Shown here piece after piece: positions 5,913 to 12,626 of a stretch of 14,201 nt of DNA. Origin of the DNA: DATLFA01 sp039934635. Its GTDB lineage: Bacteria; Actinomycetota; Acidimicrobiia; Acidimicrobiales; WLNW01. Within the stretch, counting starts at the first letter, position 1. Each line of letters starts with the position of its first letter. Where the stretch lies: positions 1-14,201 of the forward strand of contig JBDTLT010000139.1 of the NCBI GenBank assembly GCA_039934635.1, written 5' to 3'. Under the pieces are notes generated by a model, which was given only the letters and a program-made list of their open reading frames with translations, was not told the DNA's origin and made no database searches. The translations under genes were made by a program, and so were the position numbers.

Positions 5913-7951
5913 CAGCGATTCCTCCCCACGATGAGTCGAGCCGTCTCGGCTGCCCCGACGAGATCGGTGGCGATCGCCTGGTCGGCTGACGGTAACTCCA
6001 CGAAGCTGGCCCCATGCAAGACCCAGACCGACGGACGCAACGTCACCGGGCCGCGGTAGCGGGTCATGCGCTCGACTGCACTACCGAGATCGGTCACCGC
6101 GACGACATCGCCGTTGATGTCGGCGATCGATTCGCCGAAGCGGTCGAGCACCTCGACGCGCCCGGCGCGCGTCGCCAGCCAGTAGGTGCCCACGGCCTCG
6201 ACGTGCCAGCCCTCACCGAGGACGTCGTTGATCTCCGCCGTGCTCGCCAGCGCCCGACCGGGCAGCGCTCCCGACTGCAGGCCCACCGCCCCGGTGGCCA
6301 CCGCTCGTACGAGACCGCGCTCGGGCTCTTCTTCGACGCGGACGTCGAGGCCCAGCGGCGACGCGCCGGCCGCGAGCGCTTCTTCGGTGACCTGTTCGAC
6401 GAGCACGCGGATGGCGTCGGCGTCGAGGAGCGTCATCGTGCGTTCGCGCTCGGCGCGCACGAGCGAGAGTGCGTCGCCGATCGACGAGATGATCTCCGCG
6501 CTGGACGGCACCACGCACTCGAGACCGAGCAACGCCGCCACGTGGCGGCCGAGGCCGCCGGCCCCGCCGCCGACGACGACGAGTTGTGGTTCGTGCAATT
6601 CGCTCGACTTGATGATGGTGAGCACCAACTCGCACACGACTTCGGCGGCCGCGTCGAGCATGCGTCGTGCGACTTCGACGGGAGGCAAGTGCAGCAAGGC
6701 CCCGGCGGCGGCGAACGCGACACGCGCGGATGCGGGGTCGGCAAAGCAGTAGTCGTCGTCGTGCGCGAGACCGAGAAGATTGGCAGCGCACGTCAACGTG
6801 ATCGCGGCGTGTGACCCGTCCGCGAGACGCAACGCGACGTATTCGTGCGGGTCGCCCGCGCACGGGCTGATCACTTCGGCAACCGCGCCCGCGAGGTGTT
6901 CGGGTGGCTCGAAACACGAATAGGGCAAACCTGCGATGTGCGCGCTGCGGGGGCCGACGCCGTACAACCTTTTGCGACGCGCTCGCAGCATCGAGCCGCC
7001 GGCGACACCAACGACGCGTACGTCCACCGACCGCAATGCAGTCGCATGCGACGCCACTTGCACGTAGGACAGCGCCGGTCGTCCGAGACGGATGCCGGCC
7101 ACGTTGGTCGATGTGCCACCGACTTCGACCACGACGCCATTGGTCACGCCGCTGTAGCGCAATGCACCGGCGACCGATGCCGCCGGACCACTGTAGAGCG
7201 TACGCACGGGCGACTTTTGAAAGCCCTCGAGGTCGGTCGCGCCCGCGTCAGAGCGCATCACCATCACCGGGGCGACGATGCCGGCCGCGCGCACGCCGTC
7301 GGCGACATACTGCGCGGTGCGTACCGCGATCGGAAGGATCGACGCGTTGAGCGCGGCGGTGACGGCGCGCAGTTCGAGACCGTAGAGGCCGGTGAGTTCG
7401 GACGAGGTGCAGATGGCCAAGCCCGCCTCGCGCGCAAGAACGGCGACGGCGTCCTCGTTGCGTTGGTCATCGGGCGCGAATGCTTCGGCAACGCACGCCG
7501 ACTCGATACCTTCTTCGCGCCAGCGAGCAAAGGTCGTTGCGATCGCGTCGGACGGCAGCCCGTCGGTCACGTCGAAGAACACACTCGCGACATCGAGGCG
7601 CCGTCCGGGCGCGACGTCGACGTTGCCGAGGCGGGTGCGGCGTTCGGCTTGCTTGAGATCGGGCCGGCGGCCGAGGCCGATCACGCCGACGCGACCGACG
7701 TCGCCTTCGAGCAGCGCATTGACGGCCTGCGTCGTCGAGTGCGTGACGAGCTCGACGCGTTCGGCGCCGACCTGCGCCGCGACATCGGCGACCGCGTGCA
7801 CGACGCCCGCGGCAACGCCCGCAGGATCTTGGTGAGTCGTGGGCAAGACCGAAGTGGCGGTGACTTCGCCCGACGCCAGCGACAGCGCAACCGCCTTGGT
7901 GAACGTGCCGCCGACGTCGACGCCGATACGCACTCGGTCGTGACCGGTCAT
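5912..7951 (-). CDS. Hydantoinase/oxoprolinase-like (HyuA-type) ASKHA protein encoded in the efe operon
   Basis: The 679-residue cytoplasmic protein follows the HyuA/oxoprolinase layout. An N-terminal phosphate-1 loop DVGGTFTK is at 12-19 and THSTTQAVNALLEG at 70-83. The central SGPAASV is at 254-260 and the second Gly-rich loop EVGGTSTN at 276-283. The C-terminal adenosine-type motif VVVGGGAGGLGRHVAALLG (458-476) is followed by VPSSAEIISSIGDALSLVR. The family hydrolyses or carboxylates cyclic amides and ketones using ATP. Two positions differ from what I know of the family: the usual DxGGTFTD and DMGGTSxD end or begin with Asp, whereas here they read ...TFTK and E...TN. No HyuB subunit is present. 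The ATG at 7951 overlaps the efeU stop as ATGA, and the TGA is shared with the next gene. A longer open frame extends upstream to 8491, but it is antiparallel reading inside efeU and was discarded. Function in iron uptake is unknown. Confidence 0.85.
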   Translation of the reverse strand: MTGHDRVRIGVDVGGTFTKAVALSLASGEVTATSVLPTTHQDPAGVAAGVVHAVADVAAQVGAERVELVTHSTTQAVNALLEGDVGRVGVIGLGRRPDLKQAERRTRLGNVDVAPGRRLDVASVFFDVTDGLPSDAIATTFARWREEGIESACVAEAFAPDDQRNEDAVAVLAREAGLAICTSSELTGLYGLELRAVTAALNASILPIAVRTAQYVADGVRAAGIVAPVMVMRSDAGATDLEGFQKSPVRTLYSGPAASVAGALRYSGVTNGVVVEVGGTSTNVAGIRLGRPALSYVQVASHATALRSVDVRVVGVAGGSMLRARRKRLYGVGPRSAHIAGLPYSCFEPPEHLAGAVAEVISPCAGDPHEYVALRLADGSHAAITLTCAANLLGLAHDDDYCFADPASARVAFAAAGALLHLPPVEVARRMLDAAAEVVCELVLTIIKSSELHEPQLVVVGGGAGGLGRHVAALLGLECVVPSSAEIISSIGDALSLVRAERERTMTLLDADAIRVLVEQVTEEALAAGASPLGLDVRVEEEPERGLVRAVATGAVGLQSGALPGRALASTAEINDVLGEGWHVEAVGTYWLATRAGRVEVLDRFGESIADINGDVVAVTDLGSAVERMTRYRGPVTLRPSVWVLHGASFVELPSADQAIATDLVGAAETARLIVGRNR

Positions 7952-9207
7952 GCCGCTCGAGTCACCGTCGTGAGCGTCGGTCGGCGCGCCATCGCGCGGC
8001 GTGGCCGCACCACGAATGTGTACAACCCACCCGCGAGGTAGACGAGGGTCAGAGCGATCTGGGCAACGACCGATGCCAGCGTTGGCCAGTATCCCGTCGC
8101 CTCGGCGAGGAAGATCGATGCGCGCGGCCAGCCGTCGAGGCGGTGGTAGGGGATGACGTCCGCGGCCTGCAGCGTATGCACCGCGTTGCCGAGGAACGCC
8201 ACCGATGTCGCCATCACCATTGCGACCGCGACGTTCATGAACGTGCGCACCGGCAGGCGCCGCCCGGCGTAGAACACGAGCCACGCCACGATCGCGAGGG
8301 CAACGACGGCCAGCGCCACACCCAAGAGGATGTAGCCGCCCAAGCCACCGCCGAAGCTCAGGATCGATTGGTAGAAGAGCGCGGTCTCGAAGCCTTCTCG
8401 ATACACCGCGGTGAAACCGACCGCGACCAACGACGCAGTCGATCCGATCGAGATGGCTGACCACAGCCGGGCGCGAACGAATTCCATCCAACGTTTCTGT
8501 TCGAGTCGTTGGATCAACCAGAAGCTGACGTAGAACAACACGGCGACCGCGACCAGTGCCGTGATTGCTTCGAGCACCTCGCGGTTGATGGGCAATACCG
8601 AGAACAACACCGGCATCAACAGCACGGTCAGCACGGTCGCGACGACGGCGAGGCCGACGCCCACGAGAATCGGGCGCAGGTAGCGCGTGCTCTTGGCCGC
8701 CTCGAGATAGCCGAGCATGACCGACAGCAGCAGCACGACCTCGAAGCCTTCGCGGAACAAGATGAGGAACGATTGCGTCATCACCATCATCGGCGCGCCG
8801 ACGCCCGCGTCGGTCAGCTTGCGTTCTGCCTCGTCCATCAAGCCGCGCAGGTCGACGATGCGATCGCGGATGTCGTCGACGGGTTCGCCGCTGCTGATCA
8901 TCTGGCGGATTTCGGCGAACGTCGTCTCCGCGTCGACCGTGAGCGACGCGTCGGCAACGCGCAACGGGATCTCGACGTGCTCGAAATGCGAGAGGTAGCC
9001 GGTCTTGGCCTCTTCGAAGGCTTGCTCGGCTTGGCCCGACTTGATCAACTCGAGCGTGCGGTCGATCGACCGGCGGGTCTGCTCGAGTTCACGGATACCG
9101 TCCGCGCGCGACACACCCCCCGACCCACCCGATGACGAGCAGGCCGAAGCCAACACGACCAGCAGCAACAGTCCGGCCGCCAGCAGGACGCGGCGCATCA
9201 CACTCAC
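7948..9207 (-). CDS. efeU: FTR1/EfeU-type iron permease with N-terminal lipoprotein-like extracytoplasmic domain
   Basis: The 419-residue protein joins two parts. Residues 1-23 form a signal peptide ending in the lipobox ASAC (Cys23), followed by a Ser/Gly linker and a helical extracytoplasmic domain (about 34-138) containing YLSHFEHVEIP (71-81). Residues 140-400 are the FTR1 permease with about seven transmembrane segments and the two iron-binding motifs REGFE at 152-156 and 270-274, each within a membrane helix. It should carry iron, delivered as Fe3+ by EfeO/EfeB, across the cytoplasmic membrane. N-terminal helical domains occur in some bacterial FTR1 permeases, but a clear lipobox is unusual. 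GTG at 9207 overlaps the preceding TGA (GTGA); an ATG three codons on (9198) has a better Shine-Dalgarno (GGTGAG), so the true start may be there. Its stop overlaps the hydantoinase-like start. Confidence 0.92.
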   Translation of the reverse strand: MSVMRRVLLAAGLLLLVVLASACSSSGGSGGVSRADGIRELEQTRRSIDRTLELIKSGQAEQAFEEAKTGYLSHFEHVEIPLRVADASLTVDAETTFAEIRQMISSGEPVDDIRDRIVDLRGLMDEAERKLTDAGVGAPMMVMTQSFLILFREGFEVVLLLSVMLGYLEAAKSTRYLRPILVGVGLAVVATVLTVLLMPVLFSVLPINREVLEAITALVAVAVLFYVSFWLIQRLEQKRWMEFVRARLWSAISIGSTASLVAVGFTAVYREGFETALFYQSILSFGGGLGGYILLGVALAVVALAIVAWLVFYAGRRLPVRTFMNVAVAMVMATSVAFLGNAVHTLQAADVIPYHRLDGWPRASIFLAEATGYWPTLASVVAQIALTLVYLAGGLYTFVVRPRRAMARRPTLTTVTRAA

Positions 9208-9611
9208 CCGGGATGCTTGGCCAGATACGTCTGGGCGGTCGTGGCGAACTTGGTCGCAGCCGTCGTGATGTCGGCGCTGTTGCTCGCTTTGACCGCCTTT
9301 TGCATTGCCGCCAGCGCGTCTTCGAAGGTGAGATAGAGCTCGACCTCGTTCTGCTTGATCGTCCCTTCGTAAGAGGCCCAGCTCGCCTCGACGGCGTCGA
9401 GGGCCTTGGTCTTGTCGGTGGTCTTGCCCGACGCGATATCGGCCAGCAACTGCTGCGTCGCCGCCAGACCTTGCGTGACCGCCGCATCAGGAACAACCGC
9501 GTGACCGGTCTCCTCGGTTTCGTCCGCCTCTTTGTCGTCGCCACCGCAGGCGACGCCACCAAAGAGCAAGATCGCCGTTAACGCGAGAGCAATGGGACCC
9601 TTTGAACGCAT
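9204..9611 (-). CDS. Small helical lipoprotein between efeB and efeU
   Basis: The product is 135 residues from the ATG at 9611. That start is chosen because GGAGAA lies 4 bases upstream and because it gives a normal lipoprotein signal (MRSKGPIALAL...) with lipobox GVAC and Cys22. An in-frame ATG at 9638 overlaps the efeB stop as ATGA and would add nine residues. After an Asp/Glu-rich linker the mature part is predicted all-helical, with the pattern W-x-x-Y-E-x-x-I-K and LYLTFEDALAAM in the middle. The same kind of spacing (aromatic, then aromatic-Glu, then an acidic helix) is seen in the N-terminal domain of the neighbouring EfeU and in the M75 part of EfeO, so it may be a further iron-handling helical module. 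I know no name for it. The stop is shared with the efeU GTG start. Confidence 0.82.
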   Translation of the reverse strand: MRSKGPIALALTAILLFGGVACGGDDKEADETEETGHAVVPDAAVTQGLAATQQLLADIASGKTTDKTKALDAVEASWASYEGTIKQNEVELYLTFEDALAAMQKAVKASNSADITTAATKFATTAQTYLAKHPG

Positions 9612-9634
9612 CAGTTTCTCCGTGGATAGGCGGC

Positions 9635-10891
9635 TCATGACAGTAGGTCCTCTCCGAGCCAACCGTCGCCGCGAGCGACCCCCGGAAGGGCGAAATAGAA
9701 GCCGCCCCCGATTGGCTTGATGTATTCCTCGAGGGCTTCGCCATTGAGCCGCTCTTGCACGGCGATGAAGCCCTTGGCGAGGTCTCGCTGAAAGCATACG
9801 AAGAGCAGGCCTTGGTCGAGTTGGCCGTTTGGCGTGAACCCGAGGCTGTAGTTGAAGCCGCGGCGCAAGAGGAGACTCGACTCGGTGTCGGTCGTGCGCG
9901 GATTGGCGAGCCGGATGTGTGCGCTCATGGGAGTGACACGAGCGTCGGGGTCGACGCTGTAGCGCGGGACGTCGGTTTCGAGGCTGCCGTCGAGGGGTGC
10001 GCCGCTCGCTTTGGAACGACCGATGATGAGCTCTTGCGTACGCAGCGCGGTGCGATCCCAGAACTCCACACGATTGCGGATCACGCGCACTGCCATGTAG
10101 CTGCCGCCGGCCGTCCACTTGGGTTCGTCGTCACCCGGCTGGACCCACACGTGTTGGTTCATCAGCGCGATGTCCGTGGTGTCGAGGTTGGCGGTGCCGT
10201 CCTTGAAGCCGAGCAGATTGCGAACCGACGTACGGCCGTGCGGCAATTCGTTGGGACGCACGAAGCCCGACAGCATCCAGCGCAGTGTGAGGTATTTGCG
10301 GCTCGTGCGCATGAGACGACGCAGCGCGTGTGTGCACGTGTCGTCGTGGTCGGCGCAGATCTGGATGAGCAGATCGCCGTGGCTGGTGTCGGGGTGCGGC
10401 TCGTCGTTGGGGAACGCGGGCATCCGCACGAGCCGCGTCGGCTTTTGCGCGGTGAGGCCGAACCGATCGTCGAAGAGCGACTCACCGACCGCCAGCGTGA
10501 TGGTCAGCGCGTCGGGATCGATTTGCGGGCTCAAGATGAGATTGTCGTCGGGCGGAAGTAGCGCGTCACGCACTTCGCCCGATCGGCCGGCCATCACGTC
10601 GCGTGTCGTCGCGGTCAGCGACTTGAACATCTCGATGAGGCTCTCGCGGTCGCGTGCCGTCACGTTGAATGCGGCGACTAGCCCGTGTTGTTGATGCGGT
10701 GTGACGATGCCGCTCTGGTGGTCACCTTGGAACGGAACGAAACCCTTTGTCGAAGTGACCGTCTCGGTGTCGCCATTGCCCGAGCGATTGATAGCAGCCG
10801 CGGCCCCCACGCCGGTAACGCCGACGCCGGCGACGCCCGCAGCCGCGAGCAGTCGACGGCGCGACAGCGTTGTACGGGTTGGATCGCTCAC
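9635..10891 (-). CDS. efeB: EfeB: Tat-exported DyP-type haem peroxidase of the iron-uptake system
   Basis: The product is 418 residues from the GTG at 10891, one base after the efeO stop. This start gives a compact twin-arginine signal (LSRRRLLAAAG, about 9-19), whereas the frame further upstream is antisense-like sequence within efeO. DyP-type landmarks are present: GFKDGTAN (228-235) with the distal Asp231, AHIRLANPR (324-332) with the probable proximal haem ligand His325, and LRRGFNYS (342-349) with the distal Arg. Export in folded form with haem is expected. In EfeUOB systems EfeB is proposed to oxidise Fe2+ for delivery to EfeO and EfeU; release of iron from haem has also been proposed. 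The length agrees with EfeB proteins of other bacteria. The stop overlaps an alternative ATG of the small lipoprotein gene. Confidence 0.93.
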   Translation of the reverse strand: MSDPTRTTLSRRRLLAAAGVAGVGVTGVGAAAAINRSGNGDTETVTSTKGFVPFQGDHQSGIVTPHQQHGLVAAFNVTARDRESLIEMFKSLTATTRDVMAGRSGEVRDALLPPDDNLILSPQIDPDALTITLAVGESLFDDRFGLTAQKPTRLVRMPAFPNDEPHPDTSHGDLLIQICADHDDTCTHALRRLMRTSRKYLTLRWMLSGFVRPNELPHGRTSVRNLLGFKDGTANLDTTDIALMNQHVWVQPGDDEPKWTAGGSYMAVRVIRNRVEFWDRTALRTQELIIGRSKASGAPLDGSLETDVPRYSVDPDARVTPMSAHIRLANPRTTDTESSLLLRRGFNYSLGFTPNGQLDQGLLFVCFQRDLAKGFIAVQERLNGEALEEYIKPIGGGFYFALPGVARGDGWLGEDLLS

Positions 10892-10892
10892 G

Positions 10893-12044
10893 TCACTCGA
10901 CGACTTCCAGGCCGAACGAGCCCGTGACCTGAGCCAAGTCTTCGGACAGCGACGCCATCGAAGTCTTGAACTTGTCTCGGTCGCCGTTGGTGACCTTGTC
11001 GTACGACGCGTAACCCGCGCCCTCTTTGTATTTCGCAAGCAAGTCGTCGACGGTCGTGAAGTCTTTGGTGATGCTGTCGTCGAGCTTCTTGTTCACGCCG
11101 CTCAACAATACTTCGACCAGGTCGAATACCTTACGTGCGCCTTCGACGTTGGCGGCGAATGTGGCGAGGTCGGTCTTCGAGTAGCGCTCTTCTTCGCCGG
11201 TGATCTTGGTGTTGGCCGCTTCTTCGATCAACGCGGCAGCACCGTTGGTCATCACCTGCGGTTGGATTTCGAGGCCGTTCACCAGCGCGATGAGTGCGGC
11301 GATGTCCTTGTCGAGCCCATTGGCGAGCGAAACGAGATCGACTTTGGCCCCGCCGATCGTGCCGTTGGCCCACAAGCCGTATTCGATGGCATGGAAGCCG
11401 GTGAACTCCGGGTCGGCTTCTTTCTGTTCGAAGTCGTCGGCGCGCGAGTCGATCACGCCATCAGAGTCGGGGAACAGTTCGGCCACCGGCTCGATGCGTT
11501 CCCAGGGGATGCGTACTTGCGCGTACAGCGTCTTGGCCTTTTCCGTGTCGCCGGCCCGCACCGCATCGGTGAAGGCTTTGGTTCCGGTCTCGAGCGCTTT
11601 GGTCTGCTCACGGACATATGCGGTGTACGCCGTCACTGCGGCGTCGAGCGCGGCCTTGTCGACCTTCAGCACGGCGACGTCGCCCTGACCGGTGATCGTG
11701 AGGGCCGCGCGGGTATCCGACGGCGCGCCGCAGATGATCTCGTAGGAGCCCGCTTTGAGGTTGACCTGGAAGTTGCCGGCGGCCTTCGACTCGAGGAACT
11801 TCTCGACGAGGATCTCGGGCGTCTTCGACAGGATCTCGAACTCCGCTTTGCTGTCGCGGTCGTTCTTGACCGCGAATGTCACGGTGCCGCCCGTGGCCGA
11901 GACCACCGTCGGATCACAGCCGGCGTCGGTCAGGGTCACCGTCACCGGCTCGGTTGCCGCGCTGCCGCCGCCGCCATCGTCGGAACATCCCGCCACCAGG
12001 ACGGCGACAGGCAGGGCGGCCAGGAGGATCTTCGTGCAGCGCAT
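10893..12044 (-). CDS. efeO: EfeO: cupredoxin plus M75 (imelysin-like) iron-binding lipoprotein
   Basis: The 383-residue product has a lipoprotein signal with lipobox VAGC (Cys20). A cupredoxin-like domain follows (about 32-120), with Cys43 in DAGCDP and Cys105 in YEIICG, both at positions typical of EfeO. Residues about 130-380 form the helical M75/EfeO domain with the HxxE metal motif HAIE (218-221, in FTGFHAIEYGLW) and IPWERIEPVAELF (179-191). EfeO binds iron outside the membrane and passes it to EfeU. The ATG at 12044 lies only a few bases after an iron box and has no Shine-Dalgarno, so the mRNA probably has a very short leader. It is the first gene of a six-gene operon, with efeB one base downstream. 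Gene order here is O-B-(lipoprotein)-U rather than the U-O-B of enterobacteria. Confidence 0.94.
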   Translation of the reverse strand: MRCTKILLAALPVAVLVAGCSDDGGGGSAATEPVTVTLTDAGCDPTVVSATGGTVTFAVKNDRDSKAEFEILSKTPEILVEKFLESKAAGNFQVNLKAGSYEIICGAPSDTRAALTITGQGDVAVLKVDKAALDAAVTAYTAYVREQTKALETGTKAFTDAVRAGDTEKAKTLYAQVRIPWERIEPVAELFPDSDGVIDSRADDFEQKEADPEFTGFHAIEYGLWANGTIGGAKVDLVSLANGLDKDIAALIALVNGLEIQPQVMTNGAAALIEEAANTKITGEEERYSKTDLATFAANVEGARKVFDLVEVLLSGVNKKLDDSITKDFTTVDDLLAKYKEGAGYASYDKVTNGDRDKFKTSMASLSEDLAQVTGSFGLEVVE

Positions 12045-12068
12045 TTCTGTAAGGTTAACCTAACAAGG
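12045..12068 (-). promoter_or_regulatory. IdeR/DtxR-like iron box and core promoter of the efe operon
   Basis: A perfect 10-bp palindrome AGGTTAACCT (12052-12061) sits in a 16-bp dyad with a single mismatched pair (12049-12064), directly upstream of the efeO ATG. Aligned by eye with the IdeR/DtxR consensus TWAGGTTAGSCTAACCTWA as I remember it, the minus strand at 12045-12063 matches at 15 of 19 positions and the plus strand at 12050-12068 at 14 of 19, so two overlapping boxes offset by 5 bases are possible. TAGGTT (12062-12057 on the minus strand) also fits a TANNNT -10 element. Iron-loaded repressor bound here would block the promoter. The repressor gene is not in the window. Confidence 0.75.
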
Positions 12069-12082
12069 ATGGGTGGTAAAGT

Positions 12083-12137
12083 CGGCAGTCCTCATCGTGG
12101 TTGACCGACAGGTGACATTCGTCAACCCTGACTGCCG
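12083..12137. repeat. Nested inverted repeats in the efeO-Dabb intergenic region
   Basis: An outer 8-bp pair, CGGCAGTC (12083-12090) with GACTGCCG (12130-12137), encloses an inner 7-bp pair, GGTTGAC (12099-12105) with GTCAACC (12121-12127), leaving a 15-base loop and an asymmetric internal loop (8 and 2 bases). Both pairs are perfect. The rest of the 266-base gap up to 12310 shows no convincing gene; a weaker GC-rich pair CGGGTC/GACCCG lies near 12186-12220. The element could be a small structured RNA, a leader of the plus-strand gene or a regulator site upstream of the efe promoter. I cannot match it to a known RNA family. Confidence 0.45.
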
Positions 12138-12310
12138 TCGGGTCGGTGGACGGCGAAGTCGAAGGCGGTGCCGGTGAGCGTTCTGTGCGGGTCGGCCGCA
12201 ACGGACTGGCGCGGACCCGAGCGAAGCGAAGAGGACCACTGACAACCACAGAAAGTGACTGACGCAACACGCAAAGTCAAAGTCGTACAGAGTGGCGTCC
12301 ACGTGCTTGC

Positions 12311-12616
12311 ATGGTGACCATGCTCCGCCGCGTGATGTTGTTGTCGATCGAGAACCCCAATCCGGCCCATCTCGAACGCATGCGCAGTGCGCTCGCCGCC
12401 GCCACGGACAACGTCGACGGCGTTGTCTCGAGCGTGGTGCACGACGCGCTGCCGATCAACAAGTCACCGTGCACGTTCGTGTGGGAAACCGTGTTTGCCG
12501 ATCAAGCCGCGCTCGACGTGTATCGCGATCATCCGTATCACACCGACGTGCTCATCCCGCTCTTCACCGCCATCCAGTTCAACGCGATGACCGCCTTCAT
12601 CGACTCGGGCGCATAG
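12311..12616 (+). CDS. Dabb (stress-responsive alpha/beta-barrel) domain protein
   Basis: The 101-residue protein looks like a one-domain dimeric ferredoxin-like Dabb protein: an N-terminal strand (RRVMLLSIE), a helix (PAHLERMRSALAAA), then strands carrying VVSSVVHDALPI and CTFVWETVFADQAALDVYRDHPYHTDVLIPLF. The F-x-D-x-x-A-L-x-x-Y-x-x-H-P-x-H signature is at about 61-76. Dabb proteins are small and often of unknown role; some are cyclases or detoxifying enzymes. The start is uncertain: ATG 12311, GTG 12314 and ATG 12320 are all in frame, with no clear Shine-Dalgarno. The hydrolase gene begins 10 bases after its TAG and is probably cotranscribed. It diverges from the efe operon. Confidence 0.82.
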   Translation: MVTMLRRVMLLSIENPNPAHLERMRSALAAATDNVDGVVSSVVHDALPINKSPCTFVWETVFADQAALDVYRDHPYHTDVLIPLFTAIQFNAMTAFIDSGA

Positions 12617-12626
12617 GCAGCACGCC

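Noticed and set aside
6845..8041. Long plus-strand frame of 398 codons opposite the hydantoinase-like gene
   Set aside because: Arg/Asp/His-rich antisense translation of a well-supported gene; no RBS or domain.
7952..8491. Upstream extension of the hydantoinase-like frame to an ATG at 8491
   Set aside because: It lies wholly within efeU on the same strand in another frame, is Arg/Gly-rich and not protein-like. The ATGA overlap at 7951 gives the proper N-terminus, VRIGVDVGGTFTK.
9639..10118. Upstream extension of the small-lipoprotein frame to an ATG at 10118
   Set aside because: It overlaps efeB in another frame with low-complexity Arg-rich translation. The lipoprotein signal and RBS place the start at 9611 (or 9638).
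10701..12104. Long plus-strand frame of 467 codons opposite efeO and efeB
   Set aside because: It is antisense to two clearly recognised genes, and its composition is that of an antisense shadow.
12083..12310. tRNA, SRP RNA or other standard RNA gene in the intergenic region
   Set aside because: Despite the inverted repeats there is no TPsiC-like arm, CCA end, SRP GNAR-loop segment or other feature of a known RNA class.
12055..12442. Minus-strand frames in the efeO-Dabb gap, including a stretch ending ...TAFDFAVHRPDGSQG
   Set aside because: Part of it reads like protein, but the frames overlap the iron box or the Dabb gene, lack an RBS and give low-complexity sequence elsewhere.
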